DNA of 58,722 bases from Sphingobium limneticum (GTDB lineage: Bacteria; Pseudomonadota; Alphaproteobacteria; Sphingomonadales; Sphingomonadaceae). The stretch is from contig NZ_VYPZ01000023.1 in assembly GCF_008710155.1 (NCBI RefSeq), positions 1-58,722 on the forward strand, read 5' to 3'. Under the pieces are notes generated by a model, which was not told the origin of the DNA, searched no databases, and saw nothing but the letters and a program-made list of their open reading frames with translations. Position 1 is the first letter of the stretch, and each line of letters starts with the position of its first letter. The position numbers were made by a program, and so were the translations under genes. Shown piece after piece: positions 33,719-42,145 of the stretch.

Positions 33719-34936
33719 ATGGCCACCACTGCGCCCACGACGACTGCGACTGCTGATGCGTTGAACCTGACCCCGCCCGATCCGGTACCCGTAGTCGCGC
33801 CGGAAAAGGCGTCCGGCCTGGTCCCGATCGAGGATGAGAAGAAGTCGAAGCTGGACGAGAAGGTCGACGCCTTCGTCGCGGACCTCGTCGCGCAGGATGC
33901 CAATTCGCCCGAATTCGGCGCGCGCGTCGATCAGCTGACCAATATGGGGCGCAAGGAAATCGCCGAGGCTGCCGGGCACTCCAACCGCTTCCTCGATCGC
34001 CCGGTGCGGGCGATGGACAGCGATACCAAGGTCGGCGCGGACCTGGCCGAACTGCGCCGCACGGTCGAGGATCTGGACCCCGGCAAGCGCGGCAATCTGC
34101 TGGCGCCCAAGAAGCTGTTCGGGATCATCCCGTTCGGCAACAAGATGCGCGACTATTTCGACGGCTATAAGAGCGCGCAGGACCATATCAATTCGATCCT
34201 GGGGTCGCTGGCCAGCGGCAAGGATGTGCTGATCAAGGATAATGCCGCGATCGACGTGGAACGCCAGAATATGTGGCAGACCATGGGCCGTCTGGAGCAG
34301 ATGATCCATATCAGCAAGACGATGGACGCGCGGCTGGAATCCAAGGCGCTGGAACTGGATTCGTCCGATCCGGCCAAGGCGAAGGCGATCCGCGAAAGCG
34401 CGCTCTTCTATATCCGCCAGCGCACGCAGGATCTGCTGACGCAAATGGCGGTGACGGTGCAGGGCTATCTGGCGCTGGATCTGGTGAAGAAGAATAATGT
34501 CGAACTGGTGAAGGGCGTGGACCGCGCCAGCACCACCACCGTGGCAGCGCTGCGCACGGCGGTGACGGTGGCGCAGGCGCTGGCCGGGCAGCGGCTGGTG
34601 CTGGAGCAGATCAGCGCGCTCAACACCACGACCGCGAACATGATCGACCGGACCGGCGAATTGCTCAAGAGCCAGACCGCGCAGATTCACGAGCAGGCAG
34701 CGTCCAGCACGATCCCGATCGAAACGCTCCAGCGCGCCTTCCAGAATATCTACGACACGATGGATAATATCGACGCCTTCAAGCTGAAGGCGCTGGAGAA
34801 TATGAAGACGACGGTGAACACGCTGTCGGGCGAAGTGGAAAAGTCCAAGGGCTATATCGCCCGCGCGGAAGGTCAGGCGCAGGCCGCCAAGGAAGTGCGC
34901 GCCGACAATCCGTTGTTGAGCGCGATCGAGGGGTGA
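33719..34936 (+). CDS. TelA-family toxic-anion-resistance protein
   Basis: This 405-residue cytoplasmic protein is largely alpha-helical. The middle and C-terminal two thirds carry the TelA/KlaA (PF05816) pattern: G-K-R-G-N-L-L-A-P-K-K-L-F-G-I-I-P-F-G-N-K, then helices with K-N-N-V-E-L-V-K-G-V-D-R-A-S-T-T-T-V-A-A-L-R-T-A-V. Plasmid TelA was linked to tellurite resistance; chromosomal versions act in envelope or antimicrobial stress in Firmicutes. ATG 33719 has TGGAG six bases before it. An XpaC-like gene follows, an order also known in Bacillus (xpaC next to yaaN). Confidence 0.85.
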   Translation: MATTAPTTTATADALNLTPPDPVPVVAPEKASGLVPIEDEKKSKLDEKVDAFVADLVAQDANSPEFGARVDQLTNMGRKEIAEAAGHSNRFLDRPVRAMDSDTKVGADLAELRRTVEDLDPGKRGNLLAPKKLFGIIPFGNKMRDYFDGYKSAQDHINSILGSLASGKDVLIKDNAAIDVERQNMWQTMGRLEQMIHISKTMDARLESKALELDSSDPAKAKAIRESALFYIRQRTQDLLTQMAVTVQGYLALDLVKKNNVELVKGVDRASTTTVAALRTAVTVAQALAGQRLVLEQISALNTTTANMIDRTGELLKSQTAQIHEQAASSTIPIETLQRAFQNIYDTMDNIDAFKLKALENMKTTVNTLSGEVEKSKGYIARAEGQAQAAKEVRADNPLLSAIEG

Positions 34937-34958
34937 ACAAAATGCTTCCCCTCACCCC

Positions 34959-35018
34959 GTTCGGTTCGAGCTTGTCGAGAACCCATGCGCATCGGTTCTC
35001 GACAGGCTCGAACCGAAC
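34959..35018. repeat. Long hairpin between telA-like and xpaC-like genes
   Basis: GTTCGGTTCGAGC and TGTCGAGAACC (34959-34983) pair with GGTTCTCGACA and GCTCGAACCGAAC (34994-35018) around a short loop. The stem is almost perfect over about 24 bases. From memory this resembles a dispersed repeat in sphingomonads. Within this operon it may tune the ratio of the two proteins. Confidence 0.65.
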
Positions 35019-35033
35019 GGCGGGGACGCAAGC

Positions 35034-35744
35034 ATGAGCCGGTCCGACCGCATATTGGCCGATGCGGACGCCGTGCTCCGCCGCCATAGCGATCGCGGGC
35101 AAAGCCTGTCTACGCGCGCGCGGGCGCGGCGCAACGCCGGCCTGATCCGCAAGGTCAAATATGCCTTCTGGGCGGTATTGGCGATAGTGCTGGGCAGCGC
35201 GGTGGCGGGCTTCGTCCTGCCGCTGGGCACCACCGGCGTCATGATCGTGATGGGCGTGATGATCGCCGCGCTGCTGCTGATCGCGCTCGCGCCGACGGAA
35301 AGCCAGGTGAAGACGGAAGCTCTGGCGCAGACGGAACTGGCCGCCCTGCCGCTCAAGACCGAAATCTGGCTGGAAAACCAGCGCAAGGCCCTGCCCGCCC
35401 CGGCGGTCACGCTGGTCGACAGTATCGGCGTGAAGCTGGAGATATTGGCGCCGCAGCTCGAGCGCCTGAGCGAGCAGGAACCGGCCGCGCAGGAGGTGCG
35501 CCGGCTGCTGGCCGATCATCTGCCCGAACTGGTGACCGGCTATCAGTCGATCCCCGCCCCGTTGCGGCGCGAGGAGCGCAATGGCCGTGTGCCCGAGAAG
35601 CAGCTGGTCGAAGGCCTGTCGGTCATCGACGCCGAAATCGGCCGGATGAGCGAAAGCCTGGCCAGCGGCGACCTCGACAAATTGGCCACACAGAACCGGT
35701 TTCTTGAACTCAAATATCAGGAAGCCAAGGAACTCGGGGCTTAG
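35034..35744 (+). CDS. XpaC-like membrane protein
   Basis: The 236-residue product has two adjacent transmembrane helices (about residues 43-62 and 66-86) near the N-terminus after a basic segment (R-R-N-A-G-L-I-R-K-V-K-Y). A cytoplasmic helical domain of about 140 residues follows, with A-P-Q-L-E-R-L-S-E-Q-E-P-A-A and ending F-L-E-L-K-Y-Q-E-A-K-E-L-G. This form and its place after a TelA-family gene fit XpaC, named for 5-bromo-4-chloroindolyl phosphate hydrolysis but of uncertain real role. The last helix resembles the end of many TelA-operon partners. Confidence 0.6.
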   Translation: MSRSDRILADADAVLRRHSDRGQSLSTRARARRNAGLIRKVKYAFWAVLAIVLGSAVAGFVLPLGTTGVMIVMGVMIAALLLIALAPTESQVKTEALAQTELAALPLKTEIWLENQRKALPAPAVTLVDSIGVKLEILAPQLERLSEQEPAAQEVRRLLADHLPELVTGYQSIPAPLRREERNGRVPEKQLVEGLSVIDAEIGRMSESLASGDLDKLATQNRFLELKYQEAKELGA

Positions 35745-35762
35745 CGCCGTCTTGTTCCTATC

Positions 35763-35915
35763 ATGATCCATCTGACGCTCATCATCGTCGATTTCCTGAC
35801 GGGCCTGCTGGCGGCCGGCGCATGGGCGCTCGCCTCGGCCGGCGGCGCGATCGCGGCAGTGGTGGGCGGCGGTTTCCTCAGCCTGTCGCTGTTTCGACGC
35901 TGGCGTCGGCGATAG
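35763..35915 (+). CDS. Small hydrophobic protein
   Basis: A 50-codon frame starts 18 nt after the xpaC-like stop. It encodes one long hydrophobic stretch (L-I-I-V-D-F-L-T-G-L-L-A-A-G-A-W-A-L-A) with glycine-rich continuation (A-A-V-V-G-G-G-F-L-S-L-S-L) and a basic end (F-R-R-W-R-R-R). It could be one or two membrane spans with the tail in the cytoplasm. Position suggests it belongs to the same operon. Support is limited to the frame, composition and location. Confidence 0.45.
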   Translation: MIHLTLIIVDFLTGLLAAGAWALASAGGAIAAVVGGGFLSLSLFRRWRRR

Positions 35916-36023
35916 GGTGGAATATTACGGCATTTCTATGCCTTGGCGCTGTTCCTGTTCTTCAAATCCCTCCACCACAACCGATAGATAGAGCGCCTCT
36001 TCGATCGGGAAGGCGCATTCATC

Positions 36024-36398
36024 ATGATCTGTTGGCATCATCGCCTCGTCGCGCGGATAGGGCTGCGACTGATCGGCCTTGCCCTCATCGCCAGCTTGCG
36101 ACCACAGGGCGCTGCCCTGCGCGCACTTGTCCAGCAGTCGGCCGCCATCACGCCAGCCCAAATATTGCTGGCGGCCGCCTGCGTCGTCAGCGCCAGTGCG
36201 GGCGCGATGCTGTTTTTCTGGGGGCCGAACCTGTGGCAACCGGTCGTCATCGCGCGACAATGGCATAGCCATGCAGCGGAGGAAGGGTGGCAGGATATCC
36301 GGGGGGGGGGGGAATCGTCCCGGACGGCTGATGACGCGTGCAGTTCGCCAGCGGGCCGTCCGGGATCGCAACATCGCATGACTTTGGAGAGGGCATGA
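36024..36398 (+). CDS. Putative membrane protein interrupted by a G12 tract
   Basis: The frame gives 124 residues, with hydrophobic helices at about 12-27 and 45-68 (A-Q-I-L-L-A-A-A-C-V-V-S-A-S-A-G-A-M-L-F-F-W-G). Third codon positions are strongly GC-rich, as in real genes here. At 36301-36312 a run of twelve G bases lies in the coding sequence. With 12 G the frame runs on to 36398. With 11 G it would end in a basic tail at 36381, and with 13 G it would stop within a few codons. The length of the C-terminus is therefore uncertain, either from sequencing or from phase variation. Confidence 0.4.
   Translation: MICWHHRLVARIGLRLIGLALIASLRPQGAALRALVQQSAAITPAQILLAAACVVSASAGAMLFFWGPNLWQPVVIARQWHSHAAEEGWQDIRGGGESSRTADDACSSPAGRPGSQHRMTLERA
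36301..36312 (+). repeat. Homopolymer of twelve G
   Basis: A G12 run lies inside a putative membrane-protein gene. Such tracts slip in replication and are also prone to sequencing error. Confidence 0.8.
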
Positions 36399-36466
36399 CA
36401 ACGTTGTCCTGGCGCTCTAGCCGATTCGCCCAACCGGCGCAACCGGATTTGCATCGCATAAAGGAA

Positions 36467-36496
36467 GGGCGCGGCTGCCGAATGACAGCCGCGCCC
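36467..36496 (-). terminator. Terminator of the lactonase-galM operon
   Basis: GGGCGCGGCTG (36467-36477) pairs perfectly with CAGCCGCGCCC (36486-36496) around an eight-base loop. On the minus strand it is followed by TTCCTTTAT. It sits just after the stop of the SMP-30 gene. Confidence 0.75.
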
Positions 36497-36519
36497 CGAA
36501 GGCCCGATGATGGGAAGGC

Positions 36520-37377
36520 TCAGCCCGCGTAGAGGTTGGTCGGCAGACCGCGTACGCCGCTTTCCACCTCGAAAAAGCCGCCGTCATATTCGGTCGGATC
36601 GTCGAGGCCCACGGTCGCCGAACTGACGAACATGCGGTCGAGGTCGGGGCCGGCGAAGGTGATGTTCGTCACCTGCCGCGCCGGCATGGCGATGGCGCGG
36701 TCCAGCTTGCCTCCGGGGGTGAAGCGGCTGATCCGGCTGCCGCCCCAATGGGCGACCCAGATATGGCCATCCGCATCCACGGTCATGCCGTCGGGATAGC
36801 CATCCTCCTGGCCGAACTGGATGAATGGCTCGCGCTCGGCTGCGCCACCTTCGGTGCGGCGGAAGCGGTACATCTGCTTTCTGGCGGTATCGCTATGATA
36901 GAGCCACTGGCCGTCCGGCGAGAAACAGGGGCCGTTGGGCACGCGATAATCGCTGTCCACGACGGTCCAGCTGCGGTCGGGCGCCAGGCGATAGAGCGCG
37001 CCGCGATCATGCTCTTCGCCCATGTCCATCGTGCCGCACCAGATGGCCCCCTGCGCATCCGCCTTGCCATCGTTCATCCGGTTGCCCGGAAAATGCGGCT
37101 CCGGATCGCCGAAGGGAGTGATGGTCAGCGGATCGAGGCTGATCTCGGCAAAGCCGCTCTGGAAGCCACCGATGAAGCCGCCCGCTTCACGCTCCGCCAC
37201 CCAGCCCAGCGGCTCGGGCATGGCGAAGCGTTCGACCGTGCCGCTCTCCAGAGACAGCCGGTTGAGCGCCGGGGCGAGGATATCGACCCAATAGACCGCG
37301 TTGCCGCGCGCCGACCAGAGCGTCCCCTCCCCCAGCGTGTCGGCGACGCCTCGGTCGATCAGCCGCCATTCCGGCAT
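36520..37377 (-). CDS. SMP-30/gluconolactonase family protein, probable L-arabinolactonase
   Basis: This 285-residue six-bladed beta-propeller has family residues E-G-T-L-W near 17 (metal glutamate), F-P-G-N-R-M-N-D-G-K-A-D near residue 96, S-D-Y-R-V-P-N-G-P-C-F-S-P-D-G near 143 (metal asparagine), and G-Y-P-D-G-M-T-V-D-A-D-G near 195 (metal aspartate). These enzymes open sugar 1,4-lactones. The neighbours (arabinose dehydrogenase, arabinan enzymes) point to L-arabino-gamma-lactone as substrate; that is inference. Its ATG overlaps the galM stop in a TGATG arrangement, so the two are translationally coupled. Confidence 0.85.
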   Translation of the reverse strand: MPEWRLIDRGVADTLGEGTLWSARGNAVYWVDILAPALNRLSLESGTVERFAMPEPLGWVAEREAGGFIGGFQSGFAEISLDPLTITPFGDPEPHFPGNRMNDGKADAQGAIWCGTMDMGEEHDRGALYRLAPDRSWTVVDSDYRVPNGPCFSPDGQWLYHSDTARKQMYRFRRTEGGAAEREPFIQFGQEDGYPDGMTVDADGHIWVAHWGGSRISRFTPGGKLDRAIAMPARQVTNITFAGPDLDRMFVSSATVGLDDPTEYDGGFFEVESGVRGLPTNLYAG

Positions 37378-38522
37378 CAGCGGGCCACCGACAGGCGATA
37401 GACCATTTCATGATGATAGGGCTTGCCGGGATCGACGCGGGCCGAAATAAAGTTCGGCTTGTTGGGCGAGTCCGGGAATTTCTGCGGCTCCAGCGCGATG
37501 CCGTCGCCCATGCGATAGACATGGCTAGCCTTGCCGATGAAGGTGCCGTCCAGGAAATTGCCGGTGTAGAATTGCACGCCCGGTTCGGTGGTCAACACTT
37601 CGACTACGCGACCCGACACTGGATCTTCCAGCCGGGCGGCCAGTTCGGGGGTCTTGGTCAGCCCCTTGTCCAGCGCCCAATTATGGTCGTAACCACGGCC
37701 GGCGATGATCTGCGCATCGCGACCATCGCGCAACCCGTCCGCCACGCGGCGGGGCTTGCGGAAATCGAATACGCCGCCTTCTACCGGCTTCAACTCGCCG
37801 GTGGGGATGAGGTTCGCGTCGACCGGCGTATAGGCCTTGGCGGGAATCGTCAGCATATGGCCCATCGCGCCATCGGGCGACCCTTCGCCCTGGAGGTTGA
37901 AGATGGCATGGTTGGTCATGTTGACGATGGTCGGCTTGTCCGTCTTCGCGTCGAAGGCGATGCCAAGGTTGCCGCTTTCGTCCAGCGTATAGGTGACGGT
38001 CACGTCCAGCTTGCCGGGATAGCCCGAATCGCCGTCCGGGCTGGTCAGGCCCAGCACCAGGCTGACCTTGGGACCGCTCTTCAAGGACACGACTTTCCAC
38101 ACCTGCTTGTCGAAGCCCTTGCCGCCGCCGTGCAGCGTGTTGACCTTGTCATTGAGCGGCAGCTGATAGGGTTTGCCGTCCAGGCTGAATTTGCCGCCGG
38201 CGATGCGGTTGGCATAGCGGCCCACGGTCACGCCGAAGAAATTGGGATGATCGACATAGTCCTTGAGGTCGTCATAGCCGAGCAGCACGTCGGCGCTCTT
38301 GCCATCCTTGCCCGGACCGGACAGCGACTGGAGCGTCGCGCCATAGGTCAGGATCTTCGCCGAAACGCCCGCGCCATTTTTCAGCGTGATCGTTTCGACG
38401 GCAGCGCCATTGGCCGTTCCTGCGGGTGCGCGGCTGGCTTCGGCGGCGAGCGCTGAGCCGCTTGCGAGGCCAAGGACCAGAGCGTATGACAGCGCTGTTT
38501 TCAAATCGACGACCTTTCGCAT
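37377..38522 (-). CDS. galM: Aldose 1-epimerase (mutarotase), exported
   Basis: This 381-residue protein has a signal peptide (L-S-Y-A-L-V-L-G-L-A-S-G-S-A-L-A-A) and a mature GalM beta-sandwich. Landmarks are G-R-Y-A-N-R-I-A-G-G-K-F near residue 95, L-H-G-G-G-K-G-F-D near residue 125, T-N-H-A-I-F-N-L near residue 200 (substrate His), G-Y-D-H-N-W near residue 275 and a late T-E-P-G-V-Q-F-Y-T-G-N with the catalytic glutamate. It interconverts alpha and beta sugar anomers. A periplasmic site suits processing of arabinose freed outside the cytoplasm. First gene of a two-gene operon with the lactonase. Confidence 0.9.
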   Translation of the reverse strand: MRKVVDLKTALSYALVLGLASGSALAAEASRAPAGTANGAAVETITLKNGAGVSAKILTYGATLQSLSGPGKDGKSADVLLGYDDLKDYVDHPNFFGVTVGRYANRIAGGKFSLDGKPYQLPLNDKVNTLHGGGKGFDKQVWKVVSLKSGPKVSLVLGLTSPDGDSGYPGKLDVTVTYTLDESGNLGIAFDAKTDKPTIVNMTNHAIFNLQGEGSPDGAMGHMLTIPAKAYTPVDANLIPTGELKPVEGGVFDFRKPRRVADGLRDGRDAQIIAGRGYDHNWALDKGLTKTPELAARLEDPVSGRVVEVLTTEPGVQFYTGNFLDGTFIGKASHVYRMGDGIALEPQKFPDSPNKPNFISARVDPGKPYHHEMVYRLSVAR

Positions 38523-38569
38523 GGACTTCCTCCCGATGACACTGCGCCCATTGACGGGCGGTTGAGGGA

Positions 38570-38599
38570 GATATACTCCGACAAAATAAGCGGGCGCAA
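38570..38599 (-). promoter_or_regulatory. galM promoter with embedded GntR-type operator
   Basis: On the minus strand a -35 TTGCGC (38594-38599) and a -10 TATATC (38570-38575) are separated by 18 bases. The spacer holds TTGTCGGAGTA (38574-38584), the shared motif. A protein bound there would cover the promoter. A possible plus-strand promoter for the permease (TTGAGG at 38562, AATAAG near 38585) surrounds the same site. The elements are seen; the promoter calls are inferred. Confidence 0.5.
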
Positions 38600-38646
38600 C
38601 CCTTGATCGGGCGGCCTGCTACTGGAACTGCACTGGAGAAGGATGA

Positions 38647-39954
38647 ATGGCAGGACCGATCTCGTCTGGCGCTGCGCCTGTCGCAACGCATAACCCCGGC
38701 ACACGCTACGGCCCTGCCCTCGCGCTACTTGCCAGCCTCTTCTTCATGTGGGGCTTCATCACCGTCATCAACAACACGCTGCTGCCGCATCTGCGCAGCG
38801 TGTTCGAACTGAGCTATACCCAGACGACCCTGATCGAATCGGTCTGGTTCATCGCCTATTTCGTCGCCTCCATCCCGTCGGCCAAGCTGATCGAACGGGT
38901 CGGCTACCAAAAGTCGATGGTCACCGGCCTGCTCGTCATGGCGGCCGGCGCGCTGGGCATGACGGTCGCGGCGTCGATCCCGTCTTATGGCGTGACGCTC
39001 GTCATGCTGTTCGTGATCGCCAGCGGCATCACCCTGCTTCAGGTTGCGGCCAATCCCTATGTCGCGGTCGTCGGCAAGCCCGAAACCGCCTCCTCGCGCC
39101 TCAACCTCGTTCAGGCGATGAATTCGGCCGGCACGATGCTGGCCCCGATGTTCGGCGCCTATCTGATCCTGGGCCGGTCGAAGGGCGGCACGGCGCAGGG
39201 CGAAGTCGTCCTGACGCAGGCCGAACGGCTTGCCGACGCTCAGTCGGTGGTCCTGCCCTATATTCTGGTCGCGATCGTTCTGGCCGTGTTGGCCGTGGTG
39301 ATCGCGCGCTTCCCGCTGCCTGCCATGGGCAACGCGACGCAGCGCCACAACAAGGAAGAGCGGAAGAAATATTCGCTCTGGAACCACCGCAACCTGGTGT
39401 TCGGCATCCCCGCGATCTTCATCTACCTGATCGCGGAAATCGGCGTCGCCAACCTGTTCATCAACTTCGTCAGCCAGCCCGACATCGCCAATCTGACGCA
39501 TGAGCAGGCCGGCAATTATCTGTCGCTGCTGTGGGGCGGCATGATGGTCGGCCGGTTCGCGGGTTCGGCGATCATGCAGAAGTTCGACGCGGGCCATGTC
39601 CTCGCCGCCTTCTCGATCGGCGCCTTCGTCGTGATGCTGGTCACCGTGTTCACCACCGGCCCCGTCGCCATGTGGTCGCTGATCCTGGTCGGCCTGTTCC
39701 ATTCGATCATGTTCCCCACCATCTTCACGCTGGGCATCAAGGGCCTTGGCCCGCTGACCGAAGAAGGATCGGGCCTGCTGATCATGGCGATCGCCGGTGG
39801 CGCGCTGGTCGTGGTGCAGGGCTATCTGGCTGACCATTATGGTTTGCAGACCAGCTTCCTGCTGACCGCCGCCTGCGAACTTTATGTTCTCTTCTACGCG
39901 CTGTGGGGGTCGAAGACGACCAACGCCTTGCCGGAGCAGCAGATCGCCGAATAA
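38647..39954 (+). CDS. FucP/GluP-family sugar:proton symporter
   Basis: This 435-residue major-facilitator protein has twelve predicted helices. It carries FucP-group signatures: F-F-M-W-G-F-I-T-V-I-N-N-T-L-L-P-H-L near residue 32, V-A-A-N-P-Y-V-A-V-V-G near residue 134, R-L-N-L-V-Q-A-M-N-S-A-G-T near residue 152, and F-H-S-I-M-F-P-T-I-F near residue 353. FucP relatives import fucose, galactose, glucose or arabinose. Divergent placement from galM-lactonase and the arabinan setting make L-arabinose the likely substrate. A strong terminator follows. Confidence 0.85.
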   Translation: MAGPISSGAAPVATHNPGTRYGPALALLASLFFMWGFITVINNTLLPHLRSVFELSYTQTTLIESVWFIAYFVASIPSAKLIERVGYQKSMVTGLLVMAAGALGMTVAASIPSYGVTLVMLFVIASGITLLQVAANPYVAVVGKPETASSRLNLVQAMNSAGTMLAPMFGAYLILGRSKGGTAQGEVVLTQAERLADAQSVVLPYILVAIVLAVLAVVIARFPLPAMGNATQRHNKEERKKYSLWNHRNLVFGIPAIFIYLIAEIGVANLFINFVSQPDIANLTHEQAGNYLSLLWGGMMVGRFAGSAIMQKFDAGHVLAAFSIGAFVVMLVTVFTTGPVAMWSLILVGLFHSIMFPTIFTLGIKGLGPLTEEGSGLLIMAIAGGALVVVQGYLADHYGLQTSFLLTAACELYVLFYALWGSKTTNALPEQQIAE

Positions 39955-39976
39955 CGTCGAAAGTCATATTTCGGAC

Positions 39977-40019
39977 AGGAAAAAGGCCGGAGCGGACATG
40001 CCGCTCCGGCCTTTTTCCT
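39977..40019 (+). terminator. Rho-independent terminator after the sugar permease
   Basis: A perfect 19-base stem runs from 39977-39995 to 40001-40019 (AGGAAAAAGGCCGGAGCGG and complement), with a five-base loop and CTTTTTCC on the 3' side. The symmetry would allow action on both strands. Confidence 0.9.
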
Positions 40020-40075
40020 TTTCGGGGATCGTGCATCGGCCTATCCGGCATGGCTTCGCATATGAGGAACCCGCC

Positions 40076-40429
40076 ATGGCCGACATCCTGCTTTTCTCCT
40101 ACGGTACGCTGCGGCAGATCGAAGTGCAGATGGCGTTGTTCGGCCGCCCGGTAGAGGGTGAACCCGACGCCCTGCCCGGCTTTCGCCAGCATATGATCGA
40201 GATCAGCGACCCGGACGTGATCGCCAAAAGCGGCACGCGCTGGCACCCGATGGTCGAACCGAGCGACGATCCGGCCGACGCGGTCGAAGGCCTGCTGTTC
40301 CGCCTGACGCCACAGGATATCGCCAGCGCGGACGCCTATGAGGTGGATTATGTCCGCCGCGCCGTGACGTTACGCTCCGGCCTCACAGCCTTCATCTATG
40401 GCGACGCGAACGACAGGGGCGGCGCATGA
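40076..40429 (+). CDS. Gamma-glutamylcyclotransferase-fold (AIG2-like) protein
   Basis: The 117-residue product opens L-L-F-S-Y-G-T-L-R near residue 5, the phosphate or amide-binding turn of the GGCT/AIG2 fold, followed by D-A-L-P-G-F and, after a variable part, V-E-G-L-L-F-R-L-T with A-D-A-Y-E-V-D-Y containing the general-base glutamate. Substrates range from gamma-glutamyl amino acids to glutathione; none can be assigned here. GAGGA precedes ATG 40076. It overlaps the bestrophin start by four bases (ATGA), so the two are coupled. Confidence 0.75.
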   Translation: MADILLFSYGTLRQIEVQMALFGRPVEGEPDALPGFRQHMIEISDPDVIAKSGTRWHPMVEPSDDPADAVEGLLFRLTPQDIASADAYEVDYVRRAVTLRSGLTAFIYGDANDRGGA

Positions 40430-41322
40430 TCGTCCGCCCGCGCCCCGGCCTGATGGATGTCGCATTTGCGCTGCGCGGCTCCGTCCTGCCCCGCATCAAG
40501 GGGCGGCTGGCGCTGATCACCGTGCTCAGCGTCGCGGCCGTCATGACGGCGCGGCTGCATCCAGGCATCTTCTCGCAAATCAGCGCCATCCCCTTCACGC
40601 TGATGGGCATCGCCCTGTCGGTGTTCATGAGCTTTCGCAACAATGCCTGCTATGATCGCTGGTGGGAGGGGCGCAAGCTCTGGGGCTCGCTCATTATCGC
40701 CTGCCGTTCCCTGGCGCGGCGCACGACGATATTGGAAATGGCGGATAGGCGCCTTGTGCTCACTGGATTGTGCGGCTTCACCGCCGGCCTTGCGGCACGG
40801 TTGCGCGGGGCGGACGAACGCGCGGCCATCGCCCGACATGCCGGGGAGGGACCATGGCTGGGCGCCGTCAATCCGGCCGACGCGCTGCTCCAGCATTTGG
40901 GCCGACACTGCCTGCTGCTGATGCAGGACGGTCGGATCGGGGCCATCCATCACAGCCTGCTGGAGGAGCAATTGCACCTGCTGGCGCAGGTTCAGGCCGG
41001 TTGCGAGCGCATCCAACTGACGCCCCTCCCCTTCAGCTATTCGTTGCTGCTGCATCGCACGGCGACGATATTCTGCCTGACGCTGCCTTTCGCGCTGGCC
41101 GGCGCGCTGGGCTGGTGGACGTTGCTGCCCGCCGTTCTGGTCAGCTATACCTTCTTCGGCCTCGACGCGCTGGGCGACCAGTTGGAAGATCCGTTCGGGC
41201 TGGAACCCAACGACCTGCCCATCGACGCCATGACGCGCACGGTGGAACGGGAAATGCTGAGCGCGCTGGGCGAAACCATATTGCCTCCGCCGATCGAGGC
41301 GAAGGCCAATATCCTGACCTGA
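40426..41322 (+). CDS. Bestrophin-family anion channel
   Basis: This 298-residue membrane protein matches bacterial bestrophins: S-F-R-N-N-A-C-Y-D-R-W-W-E-G-R-K-L-W-G near residue 67 (the hallmark), several transmembrane helices, and a late Y-T-F-F-G-L-D-A-L-G-D-Q-L-E-D-P-F-G with N-D-L-P-I-D-A. Bacterial relatives form pentameric channels for chloride or cations. It shares a transcript with the GGCT-like gene. No link to arabinose is evident; it may be a passenger in the locus. Confidence 0.88.
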   Translation: MIVRPRPGLMDVAFALRGSVLPRIKGRLALITVLSVAAVMTARLHPGIFSQISAIPFTLMGIALSVFMSFRNNACYDRWWEGRKLWGSLIIACRSLARRTTILEMADRRLVLTGLCGFTAGLAARLRGADERAAIARHAGEGPWLGAVNPADALLQHLGRHCLLLMQDGRIGAIHHSLLEEQLHLLAQVQAGCERIQLTPLPFSYSLLLHRTATIFCLTLPFALAGALGWWTLLPAVLVSYTFFGLDALGDQLEDPFGLEPNDLPIDAMTRTVEREMLSALGETILPPPIEAKANILT

Positions 41323-41325
41323 CTC

Positions 41326-42090
41326 CTATCCCCCCATGGCGCTGGCCGTATCCTCCAGCGCCAGGTCGACCAGCACGCCCATCGCTTCGGCTGCCGCGAC
41401 CGGATCGCCCGCCGCGATCGCATCATAGACGCGCACATGGTCGGGGATCGGGTTGCGCGGCAGGGCGCGGGCACGCTGCTTATATTGCGTCGTCCAATTG
41501 ACCGCCGCGCCGATGCTGGCGGTCAGCACCAGCAGCGCGTCGTTGCGGGTCGCGTTCAATATCGCATTGTGGAAATCGCGGTCCGCCGCGCGCCCCGCCT
41601 CGGTCGCCAGCGTATGGCGGCGCATCGCGGCCAGCGCATCCTTCATGATCCGCAGATCATCCTTGTCGCGCCGCTGCGCCGCCAGCCGGGCGGCGGCAGG
41701 CTCCACGATGGCGCGCAGTTCGAACAGGTCGCGCACGAATTGAATGTCCGGCTCCCCGGCAAAGGCCCAGGCCAGCACTTCTGGGTCGAGCAGGTTCCAG
41801 CGATTGCGCGGCAACACCCGCGTCCCTGCCTTGGGCCGGCTTTCGACCAGCCCCTTGGCGGTCAGCACCTGGATCGCCTCGCGATAGGCGCTGCGGGACA
41901 CTTCCAGTTCCTCGGCGAAGGCCACTTCGCCCGACAACGTGTCGCCGGGCGCATATTGGCCGGACAAGATCGCCATGCCCAATTTATGCGCGATCGCACC
42001 GTGCAGCCGACGCCCCGGTCCCCGGACCGCCTTGGCCGCGCCACTATTGTCCGTCTCATCCCTGTGCAAAGACGGATTTTCCTTCACCAT
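41326..42090 (-). CDS. FadR-type GntR transcriptional regulator
   Basis: This 254-residue regulator has an N-terminal winged helix (I-L-S-G-Q-Y-A-P-G-D-T-L-S-G-E, then V-S-R-S-A-Y-R-E-A-I-Q-V-L-T-A-K-G-L-V-E-S-R) and an FCD effector domain (F-E-L-R-A-I-V-E-P-A-A-A-R-L-A-A, A-D-R-D-F-H-N-A-I-L). The FCD histidines and aspartate would bind a metal and a carboxylate or sugar-acid. ATG 42090 has AGAGGAG before it. It is divergent from araD1 across the motif at 42170-42180. It is the best candidate for the regulator of the arabinan genes and of itself, with arabonate or a downstream acid as inducer (inference). Confidence 0.85.
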   Translation of the reverse strand: MVKENPSLHRDETDNSGAAKAVRGPGRRLHGAIAHKLGMAILSGQYAPGDTLSGEVAFAEELEVSRSAYREAIQVLTAKGLVESRPKAGTRVLPRNRWNLLDPEVLAWAFAGEPDIQFVRDLFELRAIVEPAAARLAAQRRDKDDLRIMKDALAAMRRHTLATEAGRAADRDFHNAILNATRNDALLVLTASIGAAVNWTTQYKQRARALPRNPIPDHVRVYDAIAAGDPVAAAEAMGVLVDLALEDTASAMGG

Positions 42091-42145
42091 TTCCGCTCCT
42101 CTTACCTCTCCCCAATGAGGCACAACCTTCGGTACAATACAAGCA

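Noticed and set aside
35925..36401. A 158-codon minus-strand frame in the gap before the lactonase operon
   Set aside because: The translation is rich in arginine, proline and glutamine without hydrophobic core or motifs, and the plus-strand frame in the same place has better codon use.
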